From Kocuria tytonis (GTDB lineage Bacteria > Actinomycetota > Actinomycetes > Actinomycetales > Micrococcaceae): a stretch of DNA of 64,000 nucleotides. Below are positions 38,655 through 47,190 of the stretch, piece after piece; within the stretch, counting starts at the first letter, position 1; the number at the start of each line of letters is the position of its first letter. The notes below the pieces were generated by a model. The model searched no databases. It worked only from the letters and a program-made list of their open reading frames with translations, and was not told the origin of the DNA. The DNA lies in contig NZ_PNJG02000004.1 in NCBI RefSeq assembly GCF_003226895.2, forward strand, positions 62,001 through 126,000, given 5' to 3'. A program made the translations under genes and the position numbers.

Positions 38655-40049
38655 TCAGGCGACCCCGGCGAGGCCGAAGACCACCGCGGCGAGCGCGAAG
38701 CCCACCACGCCGATGATGGTCTCCAGCACGGTCCAGGTCTTGAACGTGGTGCGCACGTCCATGCCCAGGAAGCGGCCCACGAGCCAGAACCCGGAGTCGT
38801 TGACGTGGGAGAGCACCACGGAACCGGCGGCCACGGCCACGACCATGGCCGCCACCTGCACGGCGTTGTAGTCGCCCGCGAGCACCGCGGGGGACACCAG
38901 CCCGGCCGCGGTGGTCAGCGCCACGGTGGCGGAGCCCTGGGCCACCCGCATGACCGCGGCGATCAGGAAGCCCGCGAGGATCACGGGGATGCCGAGGTCC
39001 GAGAGCACGTCCTCCAGCGCGGCGCCGATCCCGGAGGTGCGCAGCACCCCGCCGAACATGCCGCCCGCGCCGGTGATGAGGATGACGGAGCACACGGGTC
39101 CCAGTGCGGACTCGAACGTCTTCTCGATCGCGCCGCCGCTGAGCCCGCGGGCCTTGCCGATGGTCAGCGCGGCGATGATCAGCGTGACGGTCAGCGCGAT
39201 GGGCGTCTCACCGATGGCGCGCAGCAGCTCGTACCAGGTCTGCGACGCCGTCTCCTCGGACACCGCACCGGACTTGGCGAGCGTGCCCAGGCCGGTGTTG
39301 AGGAAGATCAGCACCATGGGCAGCAGCAGCATGGCCACCACGGTGCCCACCTTGGGCGGGTTCTGCACGTCCTCCGCCCTGCCCAGGATGCTGGGGACGG
39401 GCAGGTTGATGCGGCGCCCGATGAGCTTGCCGAACAGGTACGAGGACACGTACCACGTGGGGACGGCGCAGATCAGGCCCACCAGGATGATGTAGCCCAC
39501 GTTCGCCTCGAAGAACGTGGCGGCGGTGACCGGACCCGGGTGGGGCGGGAGGAACACGTGCATCACGGAGAACGCGCCCACGGCGGGCAGCGCGTACGTC
39601 AGCACGCTGCCGCCCAGGCGCCGCGCGACCGAGAAGACCACGGGCAGCATGACCACCAGGCCCGCGTCGAAGAAGATGGGGAAGCCGAACAGCAGGGAGG
39701 CCACGCCCAGCGCGAGCGGGGCCCGCTTCTCGCCGAAGATCCGGATCAGCCGGTCCGCGAGCACCTGCGCGCCGCCCGAGGTCTCGAGCAGCCGCCCCAG
39801 CATGGCGCCGAGACCCACGAGCAGGGCCACGCTGGCCAGGGTCTTCCCGAAGCCGTCGAGCATCACGGGCACCACCTGGTCGGTGGGGATGCCCGTGGTG
39901 AAAGCGGTGAGGGCCGAGATGATGATCAGAGCCAGGAACGCGTGGACCCGTAGCTTGATGATGAGCACGAGCAGCACCGCAATGGCCGCCAGTGCGATGA
40001 GTAGGAGCGGTCCAGCCGTCAGGGTCTGGCTCCAGCCCTCGATGTCCAT
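38655..40049 (-). CDS. gntP: GntP-family gluconate:H+ symporter
   Basis: A 464-residue transporter with about 12-14 hydrophobic segments. GntP family features are visible: FGFPIFFDAGLVV (about 110-122), VFLPPHPGPVTAA, and the C-terminal AVMRVAQGSATVALTTAAG and SHVNDSGFW. The substrate is gluconate or a similar sugar acid. The start is ATG at 40049. Its ribosome site (GAAAGGA) lies inside the last codons of pheA, with five bases between the genes, so translation is probably coupled. No gluconate kinase is nearby. Confidence 0.9.
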   Translation of the reverse strand: MDIEGWSQTLTAGPLLLIALAAIAVLLVLIIKLRVHAFLALIIISALTAFTTGIPTDQVVPVMLDGFGKTLASVALLVGLGAMLGRLLETSGGAQVLADRLIRIFGEKRAPLALGVASLLFGFPIFFDAGLVVMLPVVFSVARRLGGSVLTYALPAVGAFSVMHVFLPPHPGPVTAATFFEANVGYIILVGLICAVPTWYVSSYLFGKLIGRRINLPVPSILGRAEDVQNPPKVGTVVAMLLLPMVLIFLNTGLGTLAKSGAVSEETASQTWYELLRAIGETPIALTVTLIIAALTIGKARGLSGGAIEKTFESALGPVCSVILITGAGGMFGGVLRTSGIGAALEDVLSDLGIPVILAGFLIAAVMRVAQGSATVALTTAAGLVSPAVLAGDYNAVQVAAMVVAVAAGSVVLSHVNDSGFWLVGRFLGMDVRTTFKTWTVLETIIGVVGFALAAVVFGLAGVA

Positions 40050-40054
40050 GGACG

Positions 40055-41056
40055 TCACTGTCCTTTCAGGTTGTCGACCCACGAACGGGCCTGGATGAAC
40101 GCGGCGTCACTGTGATGGGTGGCCACGGGGACCGCGCGCTGGTCGGCGCGGGGGTAGGAACCGAGGAACCGGGTGCGGGGACAGATCCGGCGAACGCCCA
40201 TGAGGGCGTCGGCCACGCGGTCGTCCTGGATGTGCCCGTCGATGTCCACGGAGAAGAAGTAGTCGCCCAGGTGCGCCTTGGTGGGGCGGGACTCGATGCG
40301 GGTGAGGTTCACGCCGCGGGTGGAGAACTGCTCGAGGATGTCCAGCAGGGCACCGGGGCGGTCCTCCCACAGCGGCACCACGAGCGAGGTCTTGTCCGCG
40401 CCCGTGGGCGCGGGCATGGGGGCGTCCGGGCGGGCCACGAGCACGAACCGGGTCACGGCCTGCGTGTTGTCGCCGATGTCCCCCGCGAGCACGTGCAGCT
40501 CGGGGTGCTGCGCCACGACCACCGGGGAGCACACGGCGGCGTCGTAGCCGAGCCCCTCGGTGCTCACGCCGCCCGCTCCGTCCAGCATGGCCACGGCGGA
40601 GGCCGCGGTGGAGGGTGCGGGGACGTAGTCCGCGTCCGGGAGGTGCTGCGCCACCCAGCGCCGGATCTGCGCCCACGCGACCGTGTGGGTGGAGATCGCG
40701 TGCACGTCCGCCAGCTCCGTGCCCGCCGGGGCCACGAGCACGAACCGGATGGGCACCACGATCTCCCGCAGGATCCGCAGCTCGGCGCCGAAGGAGACGT
40801 CGTCCAGAGTGGCGGTCACCCCGCCCTCCACCGAGTTCTCGATGGGCACCACCGCGGCGTCCACGCGCCCCTCGCGCACGGCCGCCAGCGCGGCGGGCAC
40901 CGAGCCCATGGGGGTGCGCACGGCGGCGTCGGTCCCCGGGACCTGCAGCAGGGCGGCCTCGGTGAACGTCCCCTCGGGACCGAGGAAGGCGTACCGACGC
41001 GGGCGTGGCCCCGGATCCCCTGGACCCGAGGCCACGCCGGAGGCGGCGGCATTCAC
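40055..41056 (-). CDS. pheA: Prephenate dehydratase
   Basis: A 333-residue monofunctional enzyme of phenylalanine synthesis. The N-terminal dehydratase domain begins YAFLGPEGTFTEAAL and has IENSVEGGV. The catalytic Thr-containing motif is degenerate, seen as DNTQAVTRFVLV. The C-terminal ACT domain (about 215-290) carries RPGALLDIL and TRIESRPTK, for feedback by phenylalanine. The GTG start overlaps the rhodanese stop by four bases (GTGA). Confidence 0.95.
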   Translation of the reverse strand: MNAAASGVASGPGDPGPRPRRYAFLGPEGTFTEAALLQVPGTDAAVRTPMGSVPAALAAVREGRVDAAVVPIENSVEGGVTATLDDVSFGAELRILREIVVPIRFVLVAPAGTELADVHAISTHTVAWAQIRRWVAQHLPDADYVPAPSTAASAVAMLDGAGGVSTEGLGYDAAVCSPVVVAQHPELHVLAGDIGDNTQAVTRFVLVARPDAPMPAPTGADKTSLVVPLWEDRPGALLDILEQFSTRGVNLTRIESRPTKAHLGDYFFSVDIDGHIQDDRVADALMGVRRICPRTRFLGSYPRADQRAVPVATHHSDAAFIQARSWVDNLKGQ

Positions 41057-41388
41057 AGCACGCGCGCCGTTTCCCCGGTCTCGGACACGATGGGCTTGCC
41101 GGCGTCCGCCCAGGCCCCCATGCCGCCCAGGACGTTGACGGGGTCGTAGCCGTACTGGGCCAGGTAGGCCGTGGCGCGCAGCGAGCGCCCGCCGGAACGG
41201 CAGATCACGTACACGTCCTGGTCCAGGGGGACCTCCTCGGTGCGCTCGGCCAGCTGGGACAGCGGCAGGTGCTGGGCGCCGTCGATGTGCCCGGCATCCC
41301 ACTCGTCCTGCTCGCGCACGTCCAGCACGGGCGCGCCCTCGGGAATCTCGTCCACGCTCGCGGACGGCAGGTTGTTCACGTTGTCCAT
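41053..41388 (-). CDS. Single-domain rhodanese-like sulfurtransferase
   Basis: About 111 residues, one rhodanese domain. The persulfide cysteine is C63 in VICRSGGRS, a six-residue active-site loop typical of sulfurtransferases rather than phosphatases. VREQDEWDAGHIDGAQHLPL is the CH2A signature. The start is ATG at 41388, chosen for the GGAGG five bases upstream; an ATG five codons earlier lies before that site. It heads the rhodanese-pheA-gntP transcript. Its physiological sulfur acceptor is unknown. Confidence 0.88.
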   Translation of the reverse strand: MDNVNNLPSASVDEIPEGAPVLDVREQDEWDAGHIDGAQHLPLSQLAERTEEVPLDQDVYVICRSGGRSLRATAYLAQYGYDPVNVLGGMGAWADAGKPIVSETGETARVL

Positions 41389-41548
41389 GGTGACCTCCAG
41401 CATCGCGGCGCCGTTGGCACCGGCGTCCTTTTTCTCAGTGCCCCACCATAGTGGCAGCCGCCGGGGTTCGACGCCGTCCGCACCCGTGGCGCCCGCGCCC
41501 CGCTCCGGGGGCGGACCGCACGCGCCGCGCGGGGGCCGACGACGCCGC

Positions 41549-43096
41549 TCAGCGGCCGTCCGTTGGCGTGGACTCCGCGTCCGGAGCCTGCGCGCCGTGG
41601 GATGCCGTGGCGTCGTCTGGATCCACCGCAGGCACGGAGTCCTCGCTGCCCGCAGAGTGCAGCTCGGGCAGACCGTTCCTGGCCACGTGGCGCTTGGAGA
41701 ACTCGTAGCCGATGTTCGTGGCCACGAGGATCAGCACACCCGCCAGCAGGCTGAAGTACCAGTGCGGGTTGGAGAAGTCGAACATGATGTAGAGCGAGAG
41801 GACGGTCAGGAACACGAGGCACACCCAGTTGGTCACGGGCGCGCCGGGCATCTTGAAGTGCACGCCCGGGAGCAGCCCGCGGGAGACCTGGCGGCGGTAG
41901 CCCAGGTGGGACACGAAGATGGAGATCCAGCCGAAGAGGATGAACACCGAGCACGCGCTGAGGACCACCTCGAAGGCGTCGGCGGCACCGAGCAGGTAGA
42001 TCAGGACGATGCCCACGAGGTCGAACCCGAAGATGCACAGCAGGGCGCCGGAGGGGACGCCGCGCCCGGAGACCTTGGACATCACCCCGGGGGCCTGCCC
42101 GTGCGCCGCGAGGTTGCGCAGCAGCCGCACGCACGCGTACAGCGTGGCGTTCACACCGGAGACGGCCGCGGTGAGTACCACGAAGTTCATGATGCCCGCG
42201 AGCGCCGGGATGTGCAGCGAGGACAGCGCGGTGACGAAGGGGGACTCCTTGCCGGAGTACTCGTCCGTGGGCAGCAGCATGGACAGCACCAGGATGGAGC
42301 CGATGTAGAACAGCGCGATGCGCAGCACCACGGAGTTGATGGCCTTGGGCATGGACTTCTCGGGGTCCTTGGCCTCACCCGCGGAGACGCCCACGATCTC
42401 GATGGCGGAGAAGGAGAACACCACGCCCGTCATGACGACCACCAGCACGAGCACACCGTGGGTGGCGAACCCGCCGCTCCACATGTTGGAGACCGAGGCC
42501 ACGGTGGGGGCGTTGAAGACGTCGCCGGCCACCACCAGGATGATGCCCGCCGCCAGGAACAGCAGGATGGCCACCACCTTGATCAGGGCCGCCCAGGTCT
42601 CGATGAACCCGTACAGCTTCACGCTCAGCAGGTTGCAGCCCACGATCACCATGGCCGCCACGAGGGACGGGATCCACCCGGGGATCTCGGGCCACCAGAA
42701 CTGCACGTACACCGCGAGCGCCGCGATCTCCCCCACCCCGGCCACGGCCGAGAGCGCCACGTAGATCCACCCGGTCATGAACGCGAACCGGTCGCCCACG
42801 AACTCGCGGGCGTAGGACACCCATGCGCCGGTGGTGGGGCGGTGGATCACGAGTTCCCCGAGGGCCCGCATGAGCAGGTACACCACCACGGAGACCACCA
42901 GGTAGGACAGCACGAGGGCCGGGCCCGCGGTGGCCAGTCGCCCGCCGATGCCGAGGAAGAGACCCACGCCGATGGCACCGCCGATGCCGATCATCTGGAT
43001 CTGGAAGTTCCCGAGGGACTTCTTGTACCCCTGGTCCCCCCTGTCCTGGTAGGTGGGCATGGGGCCGGTGGCCGGTGCCTTGGGATCGAAGGGCAT
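41549..43096 (-). CDS. AAT-family amino-acid permease (AnsP/CycA-like)
   Basis: A 515-residue APC-superfamily transporter with twelve hydrophobic segments. The first bears IGIGGAIGVGLFLG, and ALGELVIHRPTTGAWVSYAREFVG is shared with asparagine and aromatic amino-acid permeases. The tail is acidic, about 45 residues long. Closest resemblance is to AnsP; the substrate remains a guess. The start is ATG at 43096, with AGGAG upstream. It is divergent from the amidohydrolase cluster and may import that cluster's substrate. Confidence 0.85.
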   Translation of the reverse strand: MPFDPKAPATGPMPTYQDRGDQGYKKSLGNFQIQMIGIGGAIGVGLFLGIGGRLATAGPALVLSYLVVSVVVYLLMRALGELVIHRPTTGAWVSYAREFVGDRFAFMTGWIYVALSAVAGVGEIAALAVYVQFWWPEIPGWIPSLVAAMVIVGCNLLSVKLYGFIETWAALIKVVAILLFLAAGIILVVAGDVFNAPTVASVSNMWSGGFATHGVLVLVVVMTGVVFSFSAIEIVGVSAGEAKDPEKSMPKAINSVVLRIALFYIGSILVLSMLLPTDEYSGKESPFVTALSSLHIPALAGIMNFVVLTAAVSGVNATLYACVRLLRNLAAHGQAPGVMSKVSGRGVPSGALLCIFGFDLVGIVLIYLLGAADAFEVVLSACSVFILFGWISIFVSHLGYRRQVSRGLLPGVHFKMPGAPVTNWVCLVFLTVLSLYIMFDFSNPHWYFSLLAGVLILVATNIGYEFSKRHVARNGLPELHSAGSEDSVPAVDPDDATASHGAQAPDAESTPTDGR

Positions 43097-43448
43097 GGTG
43101 TTCTCCTGAGTACGAGAGGAAGTACGTCCGCGTGAGAGGCCCAGGGCCCGCCCGGTTCCCGCGGGGGTGGCCGGGAACGCACTGCGTTGCCCCCGAGGGT
43201 ACTGCCCGGCGGGCGCCGGGTGGTGACGGTGCGCCGCCGCGCGGACCCGCGGCGGCCCCGCGTGCGGGTGCCACGAGCTCACGGCGTCGAGGTGCGACCG
43301 CCATGGGCCCGGCCCGCGCGCGCGGGTGACACGGGCCACTGCCGCGGGGGACGATGGGCCGAGGTCCTCCGCCGCTCGGCGACCGTCCGGCGGGGACCCG
43401 CTCACCCGCCGGGCGGACCGCGCCCACGAGAACGAGGACGGCACCGCC
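43097..43448. other. Divergent intergenic region, permease / amidohydrolase
   Basis: 352 bases without a gene. It holds the ribosome site of the permease, and an inverted repeat with 9-base arms (43233-43241 and 43248-43256) near its centre that could be an operator or RNA hairpin. No clear promoter hexamers were identified. Confidence 0.4.
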
Positions 43449-45113
43449 ATGGCTCTCGACGTCAGCTACGTCAACGGCAGCATTCACACCCAGGACCCCG
43501 AACGGCCCCTGGTGCACGGCCTGGGAGTCCACCACGGCAGGGTGGTGAGCCTGGACGACGACCTGCCCCCGGAGGTGTTCGCCCGCACCGTGGACCTGCG
43601 GGGCGCCACCGTGGTCCCGGGGTTCCACGACGCCCACTGCCACCTGAGCATGCTGGGCGAGGCGCTGGTGCAGACGGACCTGCGCCCGGCGGCCGTCACG
43701 GACATGACCGAGCTGCTCACGGCCGTGCGGGAGGCGGTGGCGCAGGTCGGCCCCGGGGAGTGGGTCATGGGCCAGGGCTACGACCAGAACTACCTGGGCG
43801 GGGCGCACCCCACCGCCGAGCAGCTGGACACCGTGGCCCCGGAAAACCCCGTGTGGCTGTGGCACAACTCCCGCCACATGGCCGTGGTCAACACCGCGGC
43901 ATTCGAGGCCGCCGGGTATCCCGGGCGCACGGGATTCACGGTTCCCGAGGGCGGCAGCGTTCCGCTCGACGAGCACGGCGCCGCCCTGGGGCTGCTCGAG
44001 GAGACCGCCCGGGCGATCGTCTCCCCCGCCCTGCCGCCCAAGACCACCGAACGGGTGGCCGAGCAGATCGCGGCCGCGAGCGACGTCGCCGTGGCCGCCG
44101 GGATCACGTCCGTCACCGAACCGGGGCTGGGCGCCCCGGAGCACCTGGGACAGTCCGTGACGGATTTGGCCGCCTACCAGCTGGCCCGGGACACCGGGCG
44201 GCTGCGCGTGCGCGCCACGGTGATGCCCTACCTCACCACCCTGCACCCCGTGGGTCCGTCCTCCGACGGCGCGCCCCGGGACGGCGAGCCCTTCGGCCTG
44301 GACCTGGGGCTGCGCTCCGGGTTGGGGGACGAGTGGCTGCGGATCGGCGCGGTCAAGGTGCTCGCGGACGGCTCGCTGATCGGGCGCTCCGCGTGCATGA
44401 CGGAGGACTACGCCGCCGACGCCGCCGCGGGGGTCCGCAACGCCGGGTACCTGCAGTTCTCGCGGGAGTGGCTCGAGGCCCGCCTGGTCGCGGCGCACAC
44501 GAACGGCTGGCAGCTCGCGGTGCACGCCATCGGTGACGGCGCGGTGGACGTGGTCCTGGACATCATCGAGGAGGCCCAGCGGCGCTTCCCCCGCGAGGAC
44601 TGCCGGCACCGTATCGAGCACTTCGGGGTCGCGAGCGACGCGCAGGTGGCGCGCGCGGCCCGTCTGGGAGTGGTGCCCGTGCCCCAGGGCCGGTTCGTGA
44701 ACGAGCTCGGGGACGGCATGGCCCGGGCGCTGGGCGAGCGGCGCACGCGGCTGTGCTACCGGATGAGGTCGCTGCTGGACGCCGGGATGACGGTGCCCGC
44801 GTCCACGGACGCCCCCGTGGTGGACTACCCGCCCCTGGCCAACATCCACGACATGGTCAACCGCCGCACCGCCTCCGGGGCGCCGTTCGTTCCCGAGGAG
44901 TGCGTGAGCGTGGCGCAGGCCGTGCACGCGTACACCGTGGGCAGCGCCCACGCCTCGCACCTGGAGCACCTGAAGGGATCCCTCACGCCCGGGAAGCTCG
45001 CGGACTTCGTGGTGCTCTCCGACGACATTTACTCCGTGGACCCCGCGACCATCAAGGACATCGCGGTCACCGCCACGGTGATCGGGGGCGAGGTGGTGCA
45101 CGGGCGGCTGTGA
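43449..45113 (+). CDS. YtcJ/NfdA-like metal-dependent amidohydrolase (first paralog)
   Basis: A 554-residue amidohydrolase-superfamily enzyme. The metal ligands HxH are H63 and H65 in FHDAHCHL. ADGSLIGRS, the VHAIGDGAVD His and the late STDAPV Asp complete the site. The family includes N-substituted formamide deformylase and many uncharacterised enzymes. It starts a rightward group with a TPP enzyme and a second paralog at 47191. The start is ATG at 43449. The reaction is probably hydrolysis of an amide or cyclic amide; substrate unknown. Confidence 0.85.
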   Translation: MALDVSYVNGSIHTQDPERPLVHGLGVHHGRVVSLDDDLPPEVFARTVDLRGATVVPGFHDAHCHLSMLGEALVQTDLRPAAVTDMTELLTAVREAVAQVGPGEWVMGQGYDQNYLGGAHPTAEQLDTVAPENPVWLWHNSRHMAVVNTAAFEAAGYPGRTGFTVPEGGSVPLDEHGAALGLLEETARAIVSPALPPKTTERVAEQIAAASDVAVAAGITSVTEPGLGAPEHLGQSVTDLAAYQLARDTGRLRVRATVMPYLTTLHPVGPSSDGAPRDGEPFGLDLGLRSGLGDEWLRIGAVKVLADGSLIGRSACMTEDYAADAAAGVRNAGYLQFSREWLEARLVAAHTNGWQLAVHAIGDGAVDVVLDIIEEAQRRFPREDCRHRIEHFGVASDAQVARAARLGVVPVPQGRFVNELGDGMARALGERRTRLCYRMRSLLDAGMTVPASTDAPVVDYPPLANIHDMVNRRTASGAPFVPEECVSVAQAVHAYTVGSAHASHLEHLKGSLTPGKLADFVVLSDDIYSVDPATIKDIAVTATVIGGEVVHGRL

Positions 45114-45278
45114 CGGGGCGGCGGTGTCGCGGCGGCGGCAATGCGGCCGGGCGGGATTGCGGCTTTCCCCGCAGCCGATAGGATCGCGGGGAACGCCGCC
45201 CGGACGTGGCACGGATCACGCCGCTCCCGCACCGGCCGGGCACGAACGGCGCAGAACACCGTGGACAAGGAGAACCCC

Positions 45279-46925
45279 ATGCCCGAGCAGTCGGCCGGCC
45301 ACCTGATCGTCGAATCCCTCAAGGCCCACGGTGTGCATCGCGTCTTCACCGTTCCGGGGGAGAGCTTCCTGGACGTGCTGGACGGGCTGTACGAGTCCGG
45401 GGTGGAGAACGTGGTGTGCCGCCAGGAGGGCGGCGTGACCTACATGGCGGAGACCCACGGCAAGCTGACCGGGGAGCCCGGGGTGGCCATGGTGACCCGC
45501 GGGCCCGGTGCGTCGAACGCCTTCGTGGGTGTGCACATGGCGTGGCAGGACTCCACCGCCCTGGTGCTGTTCGTGGGCCTGGTGCCCGTGAACCACCGCG
45601 AGAAGGAGGCCTTCCAGGAGTTCGACCCGCACCAGTGGTTCGGCACTCAGGCCAAGCGCGTCATGGTCCTCGACGAGGCGGACCGTGCCTCCGAGTACGT
45701 GGCCGAGGCGTTCTTCGCGGCACGCTCCGGGCGCCCCGGCCCCGTGGTGGTGGGTCTGCCCGAGGACGTCATCACCCAGCTCACGGACGCCCCCGTCGTC
45801 GACCCGATCCCCGTGACCGAGGGCGCCGTGGGCGCCGAGGACCTTGCGGAGCTCAGGACCGCGCTGGAGAGCGCGCGGCGTCCGGCGATCCTGCTGGGTG
45901 GTCCCCGGTGGACACCGCAGGCGTCCCGGCAGGTCACCGCGTTCGCGGAGCGCCACGGGATCCCCGTGATCTCGGACTGGCGCGCCGCGGATCGCATCCG
46001 GGACGACTCCCCGGTCGCCGCGGGCGAACTGGGCTACAACCGCACCAAGGACACCCTGGCGGTGCTCACGGACGCGGATCTGCTGCTCGTGGTGGGTGGC
46101 ACCCTCTCGGATATCCCCACCGACGGTTTCCGCAGGCGCCAGGGGCGCTCGGAGAACAACTGGATCGTCAACATCGACGCCGCGCTGCGCCAGCACTCCG
46201 GGGCCGTCACCCGACAGATCCTGGCGTCCCCCGTGGCCTTCGGAGCTGCCCTCGAGGGCCTGGAGCTGAGCGAGCACCCGGACTGGACGGACTGGCGCGA
46301 ACCCGCCGTGCGGGCGCAGCGCGAGTTCAGGAGGATCCCCGACACCGCCGGCGACAACGCCCCCGGAACCGCGGACATGGAACTCGTGATGAAGCAGCTG
46401 CTCACGCACCTGCCGGAGGACACCGCGGTCACCACCGGCTCCGGCAACCACACGGCGTGGGCGCACCGGTACTTCCCCAAGGGGGACTACCCGTGCCAGT
46501 TCTCGGTGCGCAACGGCACCATGGGCTACTCGGTGCCCTCCGCGGTGGCCATCTCCCTGGAGCAGCCGGACCGGTTCGTGTTCTCGGTCTCCGGGGACGG
46601 CGAGTTCCTCATGAACTCGCAGGAACTGGCCACCGCCGCGCAGTACGGCGCGCACCCGCTGATCATCATCGTGGACAACAGCCAGTTCGGCACCATCCGC
46701 GGCCACCAGGAACGCCACTACCCGGGACGGGTCTCCGGCACGCAGCTGCAGAACCCGGACTTCGCCACCGTGGCGCAGGGCTACGGCGCCTTCGGTGCCC
46801 GCCTGGACAGCAACGAGGACATCGAGCGCGTGCTCGCCGAGGCCGTCAAGGCCGTGACCGAGGACCGGATCCCGGCCGTGGTGCACGTGATCGCGGACCG
46901 CGCGAAGCTGCTCCCCGGGATGTAG
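45279..46925 (+). CDS. Thiamine-diphosphate-dependent enzyme (acetolactate-synthase-like fold)
   Basis: A 548-residue protein with three domains: PYR (1-170), central (190-330) and PP (360-548). The catalytic Glu50 is in VCRQEGGV, and the TPP-magnesium motif begins GDGEFLMNSQEL and ends IIIVDNSQFGT. It resembles acetolactate synthase and benzoylformate-decarboxylase-type enzymes, but is not next to ilvN or other ilv genes. The substrate is undetermined; decarboxylation or carboligation of a 2-oxo acid is expected. The ATG has AAGGAG. Confidence 0.85.
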   Translation: MPEQSAGHLIVESLKAHGVHRVFTVPGESFLDVLDGLYESGVENVVCRQEGGVTYMAETHGKLTGEPGVAMVTRGPGASNAFVGVHMAWQDSTALVLFVGLVPVNHREKEAFQEFDPHQWFGTQAKRVMVLDEADRASEYVAEAFFAARSGRPGPVVVGLPEDVITQLTDAPVVDPIPVTEGAVGAEDLAELRTALESARRPAILLGGPRWTPQASRQVTAFAERHGIPVISDWRAADRIRDDSPVAAGELGYNRTKDTLAVLTDADLLLVVGGTLSDIPTDGFRRRQGRSENNWIVNIDAALRQHSGAVTRQILASPVAFGAALEGLELSEHPDWTDWREPAVRAQREFRRIPDTAGDNAPGTADMELVMKQLLTHLPEDTAVTTGSGNHTAWAHRYFPKGDYPCQFSVRNGTMGYSVPSAVAISLEQPDRFVFSVSGDGEFLMNSQELATAAQYGAHPLIIIVDNSQFGTIRGHQERHYPGRVSGTQLQNPDFATVAQGYGAFGARLDSNEDIERVLAEAVKAVTEDRIPAVVHVIADRAKLLPGM

Positions 46926-47043
46926 CGGCCCTCGGGATCGTGCGCAGCGGAGCCCGCGCCGGCCGGGATCACAGGTCCAGTCGGCCAGGGCCGCGCAGAT
47001 CCGGGAGGAACGGGCTGAACAGGAGCGGCGGGGGCGGCTCGCG

Positions 47044-47073
47044 CGGGTGGCGACGCCGCCCCGTCGCCACCCG
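47044..47073 (+). terminator. Hairpin after the TPP-enzyme gene
   Basis: Perfect 11-base arms (47044-47054 and 47063-47073) around an 8-base loop, 120 bases after the stop. Confidence 0.5.
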
Positions 47074-47190
47074 TCCCCGCCACCCGTCCCGCGGTGCCCC
47101 GGCGCGCACGGGGCCCACGTAGGCTGGTGCCACACGGTCGGCGGGCGCCGGGGACGTCCGCGACCGCGGCAGACCACGAGGAGTTCGCCC

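Noticed and set aside
43233-43256. Nine-base inverted repeat as a definite operator
   Set aside because: GC-rich palindromes of this size occur by chance in DNA of this composition, so it is only noted under the intergenic region.
42375-45212. A 945-codon open frame on the minus strand
   Set aside because: It is antisense to the first amidohydrolase and runs out of frame through the permease. The translation is His/Gly/Arg-rich with no family similarity, as expected from codon-position GC bias.
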